From Pirellulales bacterium (GTDB lineage Bacteria > Planctomycetota > Planctomycetia > Pirellulales > DATAWG01), in contig DASZFO010000089.1 of the NCBI GenBank assembly GCA_035939775.1, forward strand, positions 1 through 54,958: a stretch of 54,958 nucleotides of DNA, read 5' to 3'. Below the pieces are notes generated by a model. It saw only the letters and a program-made list of their open reading frames with translations. It made no database searches and was not told the origin of the DNA. This document shows positions 32,230-41,172 of the stretch, in pieces. The position numbers and the translations under genes were made by a program. Numbering within the stretch: position 1 is the first letter of the stretch; each line of letters opens with the position of its first letter.

Positions 32230-33935
32230 ACCGCATGTCCCGACTTTCGCCACTTCGCCACCAGCTTTCCTGGCTTCGCCGCCGCCGGCATTCCGTTCGG
32301 CTCGCGGCAGCCTGGTTTGCGATCGCCTTGGCGGTGCTCTGCGGTCTGGGGGCGATGTTTCTGCTGGATTGGCAACTTTCGATGAATCGTGCGCAGAGAA
32401 TCGTGGCGCTGGCGATTGGAGCCCGCGCGGTGATCTGGGCCTACCGGCGCTTTGCGCGGCCGCTGTTGGCGGTAAACGAGACCGATCTCGACATGGCCTT
32501 GATGGTCGAGCGGCAGCAAGGCATCGACAGCGATCTCGTGGCCGCAATTCAGTTCGAATCGCCGGAAGCTGCGCGGTGGGGATCGGTGGCTCTGGAACGG
32601 GCGGTGATTGATTATGTGGCCTCATTCAGCAGTGGAACCAATGTGCTCGAGGGCATTCCGACCGAGCACATTTACCGACGCGGGCTGGCGCTGGCTGCGA
32701 CGGTGGCTCTCTTCTGCATGGCGGTCGCATTGTTTCCACAATATGCCGCGACGTTCTTCGCACGGCTAGCAATGAGCAATGCGCACTATCCCACCCGCAC
32801 GGTGATCGACGAGGTTCATGTGAACGGCGCGGCCGTGACGCCCGACGTTCGCGTCGTCCGGGCCGGCTACGGCGAGCCGATCAACTTCGCGGTGCGCATT
32901 TCCGGCGAGATGCCCGGCGACTTGAAGCGGGTCGATCTTCGTTCGGCCGCCGGCGGCGTCGCGCAGCCCGTCGAACTGACGGAGGCCGCGAAACTGCCCG
33001 GCGGCGCGATGGTTTTCAAAGGACAATTGCCGCAGCTTGTCGACTCGCTCGAGTTTGAAGTCCATCTTGGCGACGCCTGGACGGAGGCGACGCGGCTCGA
33101 AGCGATCCCGCTTCCGGTAGTCGAGTTGATGCTCACGGCCACGCCCCCGGCTTATGCTCGCTCCGCGGCGCTGGCCGAGCCAGAGCAGACCGCCGGCTCG
33201 CATCAGCTTTCGGTTCTGGAAGGCTCGCGCGCCGATCTGGAAATCACTTGCGAGAATAAGCCGCTTTCGGCCGCGATGCTCACGATGGACAAGAAAGATT
33301 TCCCGCTCGAGAAAACGGCCGCCGACGGCCGCCGCTGGACGCTCGCCGGAAAAGAATCGCCTCTTTCGCGGATCGACTCTCCGACGAGGTTCGAGATTCA
33401 GGTGACCGACGCCGACGGGCTGCGCTTGCCGCGGCCCGTCGAGGGCTATATTCGCATCAAACCCGATCGCCCGCCGACGGTCAACGCGTCGGTCGACGTG
33501 CAATATTTCTTACCCAACACGGGCCTTCCGGAAATCAACTATTCCGCCAACGACGACTACGGCATCTCGCGGATCCAACTTTATGTAGAGGTGATTCATC
33601 CGGGCGGGACGTCGGAAAGTCCCGCCGAGCCGATCGCGATTTCAAAGGAAAATCTCGCCAAGCCGTTGCTCAAACCGAATCTTCCGCTGGCCGGCGCCTA
33701 TCGCTTGCCGCTCGATCAATTCAAACTGGCCAAAGGGGATCAGGTGAAGCTGACCCTTGAAGCCACCGACTTTCGCGGCGATCAACCAGGGAAATCGACG
33801 AAGAGCGACCCCGTGGTCCTTCAAATCACCGACGAGGGAGGCATCATGGCCGCCTTGAGCGAGACCGATCGCCATGCCTACGAGCAAATGAATACCTTGA
33901 TTCAGCGCCAATCGCAAACGGGAGGGCTCAAGTGA
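32226..33935 (+). CDS. DUF4175-like membrane protein
   Basis: 569 residues from a GTG that overlaps the preceding stop; an ATG three codons on is an alternative. Two N-terminal helices (about 26-46, 54-72) and a third near 150-168 (GLALAATVALFCMAVALFPQ) precede an extracytoplasmic region with Ig-like segments (YPTRTVIDEVHVNGAAVTPD, LPEINYSANDDYGISRIQLY). This layout, followed by a huge coiled-coil protein, resembles DUF4175 proteins split in two. The stop overlaps the next GTG. Role unknown, but the strict coupling places it in the same complex or pathway as the VWA proteins. Confidence 0.78.
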   Translation: MNRMSRLSPLRHQLSWLRRRRHSVRLAAAWFAIALAVLCGLGAMFLLDWQLSMNRAQRIVALAIGARAVIWAYRRFARPLLAVNETDLDMALMVERQQGIDSDLVAAIQFESPEAARWGSVALERAVIDYVASFSSGTNVLEGIPTEHIYRRGLALAATVALFCMAVALFPQYAATFFARLAMSNAHYPTRTVIDEVHVNGAAVTPDVRVVRAGYGEPINFAVRISGEMPGDLKRVDLRSAAGGVAQPVELTEAAKLPGGAMVFKGQLPQLVDSLEFEVHLGDAWTEATRLEAIPLPVVELMLTATPPAYARSAALAEPEQTAGSHQLSVLEGSRADLEITCENKPLSAAMLTMDKKDFPLEKTAADGRRWTLAGKESPLSRIDSPTRFEIQVTDADGLRLPRPVEGYIRIKPDRPPTVNASVDVQYFLPNTGLPEINYSANDDYGISRIQLYVEVIHPGGTSESPAEPIAISKENLAKPLLKPNLPLAGAYRLPLDQFKLAKGDQVKLTLEATDFRGDQPGKSTKSDPVVLQITDEGGIMAALSETDRHAYEQMNTLIQRQSQTGGLK

Positions 33936-36900
33936 ATCGGACTATTGGCTCAGCGGCCGTCGTTTGTCTGTTGACTGCGATTGGCGCAAGCGCCGCATTT
34001 GCCGCCGACGGCCCTCTTAGCGCCGACGCCCTGCGCGCGAAGCAGGAAGCCCAGCAGAGCGCCCGCGATATGGCTCGCGAGCTGGTCTCGGGCATACTCG
34101 AGGTGCAAATAAAGCAGCTCGAACAGAATGGCCTGCAAAAGCTTGATCTCTATCGGGACATCCAGTTGATGCGGAAGCACATCGACGGGCTGGTCGAGGC
34201 GGAAATGCGCGACGTCGTGGGAATCCTGATTCAGGCTCAGAAGGCCGATCCTGCCGCTCGCGCCGAGCAATTCACGAAAGCTCGCGCCAAGATTCGCGAG
34301 ATCGTCACGCGCTTGGCTGTCGAACGGCAGAATCTGGCCCGGCGGTTGCGCGTCGCCGAGCTGACGGCGCAGGTCAAGATGCTGATCGAGCGGCAGACGG
34401 CCGTGAAACGCGTCACCGAATCGCTGACCGATCAACCGAGGCAGCGTCAAGCGGAACTCACGCTCGACACGATCCAGAACCAGAACGACGTGAAGGGGCT
34501 ATTCATACAGTTGGTCAATGCGTTGGCCGATGTCGCCACGTGGGGCGGACAGGTCGGCGCCGGCGCGGCCGACGGATTGCGGATTCTCAAAGCGGGCCAG
34601 GCCGGTGAGGAAGTTGACAACGCCGGGCGGGGGCTCGATTCCGCCAGGTTCGGCGAGGCGGTCAAGAGTCAGCAATCGGTCATCAATACGCTCGAGGTAC
34701 TTTTGGAAAAGCTCGAGGGAATTCAAGGGCTGCTCAATTCATCGAACGAAGAAGCGCTGGCCTTGGTCCGGGATTTATTGAAGCGGCAGGAAGAGATCCG
34801 CAAAGAGACGAAGCAGACTGATCTTAAGGATCGATCGGCCGAGAAGCTGGTCGATCGCGAGGCTCAGATTCGCAAGGACCTTTCCCGCCTGGGCACGGCG
34901 CTCGAGCGGCTTCCCGCGGCCGTCCCGGCGCTCGAGCAGGCGAAGGCCGCCGCGTTTGCGGCGACGGGCGAGTTGTTCGACGCCAAGAAACCTGAGGCCC
35001 TCGATCAGGAAACCCGGGCGATCGGGAATCTGGCCGAATTGCAGCGCAAGCTCGAACAGGCCTCCGAGCAAGATTCCAACGATAAGAGCGCCGCCGAATT
35101 GGCGCAACAAGTGAAGAATCTGGAACTGGCCCAGAAGCAGATCGCCGAAGCAAAACAGGCAGCGCGGAAGGCGGCCGACGCCGTCGAGAGCAATCCGGCC
35201 GAATCGTCGAAAAGTGATCAGGCGGCCGCCGATACCCTGGCGAGAGCTGCCGAACCGAGTCCATTGCCGGCGGCGGTGAAGTCGCGGCTCGGCGAAGCTC
35301 AGGCGGCGGCGCAAGACGCCGCGAAAGCGGAGGCCGGCGATCAACCGGCCGATGCGGAGCGGTCCGCCCAAGATGTCGCTCAAGAGGGAATCGAGCGCGC
35401 CGCCGCCGAAATCGCCGCCGCGCTCGGCGACACGAAGCTCAATGAGAAGGCCGTCTCTGCCGGTGAATTGGCCCGGGCCGCGGAAGCTCTCGAACGCGCG
35501 GCGGCGAGCGAGCGCGAACTGTCCAAGACCGCAGATGAAGCCGCGAGCGACGACGGACTCTCCGCCGCCGACGCGCAGAGGCTCGCGCAAGATCAAGTCG
35601 AAGTGAAGAAGGTCGCGGAGAAGATCGCTGAGGGTGTGAAGGACCGTGCGCCCCATGCGGCAAACACTCTGGCCGAAGCCAAGCAACCGATCAACGACGC
35701 CGGGCACGATCTCGTTGCCGCCGAAGGGAAACCCGGCGAGGCGAACAAGCCGGAGAGCCTGGACGCATCGCAAAAGGGCGCCGCGGCCGCGAACAAACTT
35801 GCCGCCGCCGCCGCCGAGATTCGAAAGGAAGTCGCCAGCGAAGCCAACGAGCTAGCCAAGATTGCTAACGACCAATTGAAACCGGTCGCCGACACGCGCA
35901 ACAAAGTCGAAAAGGCAGAAGCCAAACAATTGGAATCAGTCGGCTCGGCACTCGAAAGGCTCAATCAGGCCGAGCAAAAGACGGCCGATGCTGCCGCCCA
36001 TGAGCAGCGTGCCGAGGGGCACTCACAAGCTGCCGCCGCGCAAGAGATAGCCCAACAGATTGCCAAGGCGGTCGAGCAGCAGAATACTGCCGATCGGGCC
36101 GCGAACGATCTGTCGCAAGGAAAAACCGATTCGTCGTTCGAGGCGGCGACTTCCGAGCAGAAAGTGGGCGAGATGGCCAGCGACATCGCCAGGCAAACCG
36201 CCGATGCGCCGCTTCAGGAAGTCCTGGACAAAGCCCAGCGGGCAGCATCCGAGGCCGCAAAGAACACCGTGGCTGGCAGCCCCCGAGCCGCGGACGCGGC
36301 CCGTCAGCAAGCCGGCCAGGCACTGGACGAGGCACAAAAACTCGCTCGGGACGAAGCCAAGAAATCCGCCGACGCTCCCGCTGGCGCCCCGGATCTACCT
36401 GCTGAAAAGGCCGCGGCCGAAGCCGCGGCCGAAGCTGAGAAGCTCGCCGCTGAAGTGGCGCCTGACGCGGCGAAGTTGCTCGCTGATGCTGCCCGCGAGG
36501 CCCGCAACGCGGAGCGAGCGCTTGGCGAGGGAAACAAGCCGGCCGCCGGACAAGCTCAAGCCGTCGTCGATCACAAGCTCCAAGACGCCGCCAGTGAAAT
36601 CGCCCAAGCAAAGCAAACCGTTGCTCGGCAAGAGGCGCGGCAGCTCGCCACCCAGGGAGGCGAACTCGGCCATTTGGCGAAAGACACGGCTCCGATTGAT
36701 CCCGACGCCGCCGCCGCGCTGAAGGATGCGCAAAAGGCCGCCGGGCAAGCTGAAAAAGCAGATGTTGGCGACCGTCCCGCCGACGACGCTGCACGATCAG
36801 CGGCAAGTCAGACCGAAGTCGGAAGGGGCCTCGACCGCGCCGATGCCAGTTTGGCCGCTCGGCAGCAGCGACTGGAAAATGCCAAGGAATTGGCCAACCA

Positions 36901-37927
36901 GATCGCCGCCGACGCCGCTCAGCAGCAACAGGCCCGTGATCAGATCGCCGGCGCAGCCGCCGAATTGAATGAGGCCACGCAGCAGGCGGCGACGCAAGCC
37001 GCCAATGCCGGCGAGCATCCCGCGCGGAATTCCGGCCAGGGGCAAACTGGCCACCCGCTGCCGTCGCCCGCCCAACAGGCGGCGGCGCGGGATTTACAGA
37101 ACGCCGAGCGCCGTTTCGCCAACGCGCAGCGCAAGATCGGCGAAAACGCCGAGCAGGTCTCCGGTCAGGCGGAAGTGGCCAACAAGCCGATCCGCGAAGG
37201 CCTAGAAGCGGCGTCGCAACTCTCCGACCAAGGTCAGTCGCCAGTGGCGGGCGGTCAACAGTCCGGCCAGGCCCAGGAATCGGGTCAAGGACAAGATCAT
37301 GGCAATGGCCAAGAGCCCGCTTCGGGACAAGAACCTGGTCAGGGGCAGGAACCGGGCCAGGGAAGTGAACCGGTTCAAGGGGAAGCTGGCGGCCCAGGCG
37401 AGCGTCGCGGTCAAGCTGGGCGCCGTAGATTAGATTCGCTCGGCACAGGGCTCGTTCCCAGTTCCCCCGACGCGACCTCCCAGCGAATTGCCGGCGCGAA
37501 GGCCAATGCTCAAGCCGCACAAGCAACGCAGCAGGGTCAAGAATCCGGGCAAGGCAACAGGCAGGGGCAGGCCGACGAACCCGGGCAAGGCCAAGGTCAA
37601 GCCCGTTCGCCAGCCGCGCGTCTTGGCAATGCCTCGGCGGCAAGTTCCGGCCAGGCGGGTTCGCGATCCGGTCAGAAGACCGACAACCAAAATCAGCCTC
37701 ATGCCGCCTCGCAGGTTCAACCCCAGATGGCTTCGCAAGGAGACAGCTGCACGGCCGACGACAAGGCCCACGACACCGACGACGCCAAACGCCAATTCAA
37801 GGATGACCCTTGGTTCGCCAAGTTGCCCCCCGAAGCGCGCAACGCACTCAGGGCTAAATCGCATCAGCCGGCGCCACGAGTTTACGAAGATCGTTTGAAA
37901 AAATATTTCGAGAACATTGAGAAATGA
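33932..37927 (+). CDS. Giant exported Ala-rich coiled-coil protein with Gly/Gln repeat region
   Basis: 1331 residues from a GTG overlapping the upstream stop. A signal peptide (AVVCLLTAIGASAAFA) is followed by a helical region to about residue 310. Then come about 800 residues dominated by Ala, Glu, Lys and Gln with coiled-coil character (AQKQIAEAKQAARKAADAVE). A flexible segment near 1095-1260 is built on GQ motifs (GQEPGQGQEPGQGSEPVQGE). The short C-terminus is charged (FKDDPWFAKLPPEARNALRA). No enzyme motif is seen. Extremely Ala-rich composition makes the opposite strand look open too, but signal peptide and coupling favour this frame. It may be a periplasmic strut for the preceding membrane proteins; that is inference. 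Confidence 0.82.
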   Translation: MNRTIGSAAVVCLLTAIGASAAFAADGPLSADALRAKQEAQQSARDMARELVSGILEVQIKQLEQNGLQKLDLYRDIQLMRKHIDGLVEAEMRDVVGILIQAQKADPAARAEQFTKARAKIREIVTRLAVERQNLARRLRVAELTAQVKMLIERQTAVKRVTESLTDQPRQRQAELTLDTIQNQNDVKGLFIQLVNALADVATWGGQVGAGAADGLRILKAGQAGEEVDNAGRGLDSARFGEAVKSQQSVINTLEVLLEKLEGIQGLLNSSNEEALALVRDLLKRQEEIRKETKQTDLKDRSAEKLVDREAQIRKDLSRLGTALERLPAAVPALEQAKAAAFAATGELFDAKKPEALDQETRAIGNLAELQRKLEQASEQDSNDKSAAELAQQVKNLELAQKQIAEAKQAARKAADAVESNPAESSKSDQAAADTLARAAEPSPLPAAVKSRLGEAQAAAQDAAKAEAGDQPADAERSAQDVAQEGIERAAAEIAAALGDTKLNEKAVSAGELARAAEALERAAASERELSKTADEAASDDGLSAADAQRLAQDQVEVKKVAEKIAEGVKDRAPHAANTLAEAKQPINDAGHDLVAAEGKPGEANKPESLDASQKGAAAANKLAAAAAEIRKEVASEANELAKIANDQLKPVADTRNKVEKAEAKQLESVGSALERLNQAEQKTADAAAHEQRAEGHSQAAAAQEIAQQIAKAVEQQNTADRAANDLSQGKTDSSFEAATSEQKVGEMASDIARQTADAPLQEVLDKAQRAASEAAKNTVAGSPRAADAARQQAGQALDEAQKLARDEAKKSADAPAGAPDLPAEKAAAEAAAEAEKLAAEVAPDAAKLLADAAREARNAERALGEGNKPAAGQAQAVVDHKLQDAASEIAQAKQTVARQEARQLATQGGELGHLAKDTAPIDPDAAAALKDAQKAAGQAEKADVGDRPADDAARSAASQTEVGRGLDRADASLAARQQRLENAKELANQIAADAAQQQQARDQIAGAAAELNEATQQAATQAANAGEHPARNSGQGQTGHPLPSPAQQAAARDLQNAERRFANAQRKIGENAEQVSGQAEVANKPIREGLEAASQLSDQGQSPVAGGQQSGQAQESGQGQDHGNGQEPASGQEPGQGQEPGQGSEPVQGEAGGPGERRGQAGRRRLDSLGTGLVPSSPDATSQRIAGAKANAQAAQATQQGQESGQGNRQGQADEPGQGQGQARSPAARLGNASAASSGQAGSRSGQKTDNQNQPHAASQVQPQMASQGDSCTADDKAHDTDDAKRQFKDDPWFAKLPPEARNALRAKSHQPAPRVYEDRLKKYFENIEK

Positions 37928-37930
37928 AAC

Positions 37931-38028
37931 GGGGCTTGGGACTCGGGGCTGGGGACTGGCGACGCGCAAGCGGCATCGAGTGCCCGTTCTTAATTTCCGA
38001 ACCCCGAACCCCGACTCCCGAACCCCTA
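37931..38028. repeat. Hairpin element upstream of moxR (GGGGCTGGGGACTGG type)
   Basis: The G-rich left arm (GGGGCTTGGGACTCGGGGCT, then GGGGACTGG) pairs with the C-rich right arm (GAACCCCGAACCCCGACTCC, then CGAACCCCT). The loop starts with GACGCGCAAGCGG. The same loop motif with different arms occurs downstream of moxR (39092-39187). It separates the giant coiled-coil gene from moxR. Confidence 0.8.
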
Positions 38029-38042
38029 GCTTGGAGTTACTG

Positions 38043-39083
38043 ATGTCGACCGCGCCCGCAGTTTCCCCTTCCGCCGATGATGTCGCCGCCGTGCAGCGTT
38101 GCGAACAGGCTTACCGCCGCCTTCGCGATGAGCTGGCCAAAGTGATCGTCGGGCAAGACGAAGTGATCGAGCAGGTGCTCGTGGCGATCTTCGCCCGCGG
38201 TCACGCGCTGCTCGAAGGCGTGCCCGGCCTGGCCAAGACCCTCTTGGTCAGTTCGCTCGCGCAATCGCTGCACCTCACCTTCAAGCGAATTCAATTCACG
38301 CCCGACTTGATGCCCAGCGACGTGACCGGCACGGAGGTGATCCAAGAGAATCTTGAAACCGGCGCTCGGCAATACAAATTCCTCCCCGGCCCGGTGTTCG
38401 CCAATCTGTTGTTGGCCGACGAAATCAACCGCACGCCTCCCAAGACGCAGGCCGCCATGCTCGAAGCGATGCAAGAGCGGCAAGTTTCCGCCGGCGGGCA
38501 GGTCCACAAGCTGCCCAATCCGTTCTTTGTGCTTGCCACGCAGAATCCGCTCGAGCAGGAAGGGACCTATCCGCTCCCTGAGGCGCAATTGGATCGCTTT
38601 CTGCTCTTTGTCAAAGTGAACTACCCCAGCGGCGCCGAGGAATGGGAGGTCGCCCGCCGCGTGACGACCGGCGAAATGGGCGAGATCGCCCCGATCATGT
38701 CCGGCAATGACATCATCGAGATTCAAAGGCTGGTGACGCGCGTGCCGGTGAGCGATCAGGTGCTTGGGTATGCTTGGGCGCTGGTGCGCGCGTCGCGGCC
38801 GAACACGGCCGAGGCCACCGATTTCGTCAATAGGTGGGTGAATTGGGGCGCCGGTCCGCGCGGCGTGCTGACGTTGGTGACGTGCGCCAAAGCGCGGGCA
38901 ATCCTCTGTGGCCGCTATCACGCCACGGTAGGCGACGTACAGGCGATCGCCAAGCCGGCCCTGCGGCATCGCATCGCGAGCAACTACGCCGCCCAGGCCT
39001 CGAACGTCGGCAGCGAACAACTCATCGAAATGCTCATGGAGGCGGTCCCCGCGGATCGCAAATACGAAAAACCGGCGGCGTAG
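38043..39083 (+). CDS. MoxR-family AAA+ ATPase (cluster 1)
   Basis: 346 residues. Walker A GVPGLAKT (59-66), Walker B LLLADEIN (123-130), sensor 1 in FVLATQNPLEQEGTYPLPEA and the arginine-rich LDRFLLF segment are all typical of MoxR. MoxR ATPases act as chaperones that load or assemble VWA-domain partners, and here DUF58, BatA-VWA and the VWA-like protein surround it. The ATG at 38043 is chosen because the upstream open frame is the translation of the hairpin element. It is flanked on both sides by hairpins with a common loop sequence, so its transcript may be processed or separately controlled. Confidence 0.93.
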   Translation: MSTAPAVSPSADDVAAVQRCEQAYRRLRDELAKVIVGQDEVIEQVLVAIFARGHALLEGVPGLAKTLLVSSLAQSLHLTFKRIQFTPDLMPSDVTGTEVIQENLETGARQYKFLPGPVFANLLLADEINRTPPKTQAAMLEAMQERQVSAGGQVHKLPNPFFVLATQNPLEQEGTYPLPEAQLDRFLLFVKVNYPSGAEEWEVARRVTTGEMGEIAPIMSGNDIIEIQRLVTRVPVSDQVLGYAWALVRASRPNTAEATDFVNRWVNWGAGPRGVLTLVTCAKARAILCGRYHATVGDVQAIAKPALRHRIASNYAAQASNVGSEQLIEMLMEAVPADRKYEKPAA

Positions 39084-39091
39084 CCGCCAGG

Positions 39092-39187
39092 TGCGAGGGG
39101 TGAGGGACGAGAGGTGAGGGACGCGCAAGCGGAACTCGCGGCTCTTTGTCCGTTTCCCTCGCCCCTCACCCCTCGTCCCTCATCCCT
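39092..39187. repeat. Hairpin element downstream of moxR (GAGGGGTGAGGGA type)
   Basis: The left arm (GCGAGGGGTGAGGGACGAGA, then GGTGAGGGA) is complementary to the right arm (CCCTCGCCCCTCACCCCTCG, then TCCCTCATCCC). The loop begins with GACGCGCAAGCGG, the same 13 bases as in the element upstream of moxR. It ends three bases before the DUF58 start codon and would sequester its ribosome binding region. Confidence 0.82.
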
Positions 39188-39190
39188 GAC

Positions 39191-40099
39191 ATGGCACGCA
39201 GTATTCTCTCCCGCTATCTCGATCCCGACGTTTTGAGCCGGATGGCCGAGCGGCATATCGAGCCGCGCGGGTTGGTGATGGGCAATTTGGCGGGAGCGCA
39301 TAAGTCGCCGCTGGCCGGGTTTGCCGTGGAATTCGCCGGCCACCGCGAATATGTGCCGGGCGATGATCCGAAGCATATCGACTGGCGAGTCTATTTCAAG
39401 CGCGACAAGTATTTCATCAAGCAATACGAGATGGAAACGAATTTCGTTTGCCATCTGGTGATCGATTGCAGCGCGTCGATGCGCTACGGCGAGGACCGCG
39501 AGCAAAAGCTGTTGTATGCGGCTCAGATGGCCACGACGCTCGGCTACTCGATCATTCGCCAGAGCGATAAGGTGTCGCTCGCCACGTTCGACGATCGGCT
39601 GCGCGGCGTCATTCCGCCGAGCAATTCGATGGCGCAAGTCGTGCGGATGACGGAACATCTCGACGCGATCAAACCGGTCGAAAAGACCCGTCTGCCCGAG
39701 TGCCTCACGGAACTCGTGGGGCGGATGAAGCGCCGCGAGATCGTGATGGTCTTCAGCGATTTCTTCACCGATCTCGACGCTCTCGAAGCGACCTTGCAAC
39801 GGATGCGCTATAGCCGCCACGAGGTTGTGCTGTTCCAGATCATGCACCACGACGAGCTGACATTCGAGTTCAGCGGCATGATCAAATTCCTCGGCCTGGA
39901 AGTGCCCGGCGAGTTGTTGGCCCAGCCCGACGACTTGCGCCGCGGATACTTGAAGGCGGTCGAGCGATTCAACGATCGCTTCGAGCAAGTCTGCCAGCGC
40001 AACGCCGTCGAGCGAATCCTTGTGGACACCAGCCGCAACATGGGCGAAGTGTTCGTCGACTATCTGAACAAACGGAGCTTGTTGAATCGAGGCCGGTGA
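39191..40099 (+). CDS. DUF58 (VWA-like) protein, cluster 1
   Basis: 302 residues, soluble, with no transmembrane helix. The DUF58 signature is REYVPGDDPKHIDWRVYFKR (about 52-71). The VWA-like part has an intact MIDAS-type motif DCSAS (92-96) and VMVFSDFFTDLDALE. It lacks the N-terminal membrane anchor present in the DUF58 of the second cluster, and is the short soluble type. It follows moxR, as usual for MoxR partners. The ATG at 39191 follows the hairpin directly; upstream codons in the same frame only translate the hairpin arm. Confidence 0.92.
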   Translation: MARSILSRYLDPDVLSRMAERHIEPRGLVMGNLAGAHKSPLAGFAVEFAGHREYVPGDDPKHIDWRVYFKRDKYFIKQYEMETNFVCHLVIDCSASMRYGEDREQKLLYAAQMATTLGYSIIRQSDKVSLATFDDRLRGVIPPSNSMAQVVRMTEHLDAIKPVEKTRLPECLTELVGRMKRREIVMVFSDFFTDLDALEATLQRMRYSRHEVVLFQIMHHDELTFEFSGMIKFLGLEVPGELLAQPDDLRRGYLKAVERFNDRFEQVCQRNAVERILVDTSRNMGEVFVDYLNKRSLLNRGR

Positions 40100-40114
40100 A
40101 CGTGCAAGAATCGT

Positions 40115-40212
40115 TGGAGTTCAGGCTTCAGCCTGTGAAGTGTCTTTCGCTCAATTGACGGCCCGCACGCTAAAGCGTGAACTCCAACTGTTGGAGTTCA
40201 CGCTTTAGCGTG
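40115..40212. repeat. REP sequences upstream of the RAYT gene (three copies, one inverted pair)
   Basis: Each unit is GTTGGAGTTC followed by a short hairpin. The first (40115-40138) has CAGGCTTCAGCCTG. The inverted pair (40166-40188 and 40190-40212) has CACGCTAAAGCGTG and CACGCTTTAGCGTG, head to head. A GGAG foot plus hairpin is the known form of RAYT-mobilised REPs. The change from ACGCT/AGCGT to AGGCT/AGCCT keeps the pairing. A bare hairpin CACGCTTCAGCGTG also occurs at 40449-40462. The stretch 40213-40448 shows no gene. Confidence 0.88.
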
Positions 40213-40483
40213 TTGCATGACGGAATACGAAAACCGGACGGGTCCGACAGAAAACAGTTTGCAATTGCAGATGGCGTGAGCTACCATCGGCGACATGGCG
40301 GCGTGCCGCTCCTGCGTAAAACGATAACCGTTTCTCCTTTTGCCCTTTTTCCCTTTGCGTTGCGAAAGCGGCGGATGTTGCCAAAAGACTAGCCCGCCGC
40401 TGGGCTTTGCTCGGCGCGCGCGATAAAAATTGACATCTGCACTTCCAGCACGCTTCAGCGTGCTTCGCAATGAGGTCGTCTTG

Positions 40484-41116
40484 ATGCGCTACCCGACCAT
40501 TGAGCGCCAGATGTATCGCTGGCGGCGAATGACGCCAGTCCAGCGCGAGCAGGCGTTGGCTTGCCGCAAACAGCAGCGACTCCCGCTGCATAGCCCGCCC
40601 CATTATGCAAGCGACACAAGCTTCTATCTGATCACGGCGGCATGCTACGAGCATCGCGCAGTCATCGGCCACAGCAGCGAGCGCATGGCGGATTTCGAGG
40701 CGTCGTTGCTCGAGGTCGTGCGGCAAAAATGCCAGGCCGTCCATGCTTGGACCATCTTGCCAAACCATTACCACGCGCTCGTCCAAGCCTTGGACGTTGA
40801 AGCACTGTTGTCGGCATTGGGACGGCTGCACGGACGAACTTCCTTCGAATGAAACGGCGAGGAACAGCGCCGCGGTCGAAAAGTGTGGTGCAATGCGGCT
40901 GAAACGGCGATGAAATCGGAGCGGCACTTCTGGGCATCCTTGCTCTACGTCTTGCATAACCCAGTCAAACACGGTTACGTCGAACAATGGCAGGACTGGC
41001 CATTCTGCAGTGCCGCCGCGTGGCTCGAAGAAACCGGACGCGAAAAGGCCGAACGAATGTGGCGCCAGTTTCCGATCGACGGTTTTGGAGAAAAGTGGGA
41101 TCCGCCAGAGTTGTAA
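40484..41116 (+). pseudogene. REP-associated tyrosine transposase (RAYT), interrupted by in-frame TGA
   Basis: The frame from ATG 40484 encodes PHYASDTSFYLITAACYEHR and the HUH motif in AWTILPNHYHALVQ, then reaches a TGA at 40850-40852. The same frame continues without shift through NGEEQRRGRKVWCNAAE to LYVLHNPVKHGYVEQWQDWP, which carries the catalytic Tyr region and the NPVKHG block, and ends at 41116. The total is about 210 residues, normal for a Y1/HUH REP transposase. The stop replaces what is expected to be Trp (FE-stop-NGEE, TGG to TGA). REP hairpins lie on both sides. It is probably an inactivated transposase that once mobilised these REPs. Confidence 0.88.
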
Positions 41117-41126
41117 GGCTGGGCAG

Positions 41127-41172
41127 CACGCTGAAGCGTGAACTCCAACGGTTGGAGTTCAGCCTTTACGCC
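41127..41172. repeat. Inverted REP pair downstream of the RAYT gene, right copy interrupted by the MITE
   Basis: Left copy (41127-41149): CACGCTGAAGCGTG then GAACTCCAAC. Right copy, inverted (from 41151): GTTGGAGTTCAGCCTTTACG, a degenerate hairpin broken at 41170 by the insertion of the 226-bp element; the sequence resumes at 41397. The arrangement mirrors the pair at 40166-40212, so the transposase gene is bracketed by BIME-like pairs. Confidence 0.82.

Noticed and set aside
35961-37643. 560-residue minus-strand ORF
   Set aside because: Arg/Pro-rich mirror of the Ala-rich coiled-coil gene. The plus frame has a signal peptide and coupling.
40484-41116. TGA in the transposase as a recoded Trp codon
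   Set aside because: Other genes in the window use TGA as a normal stop, with overlapping downstream starts, so a nonsense mutation is simpler.
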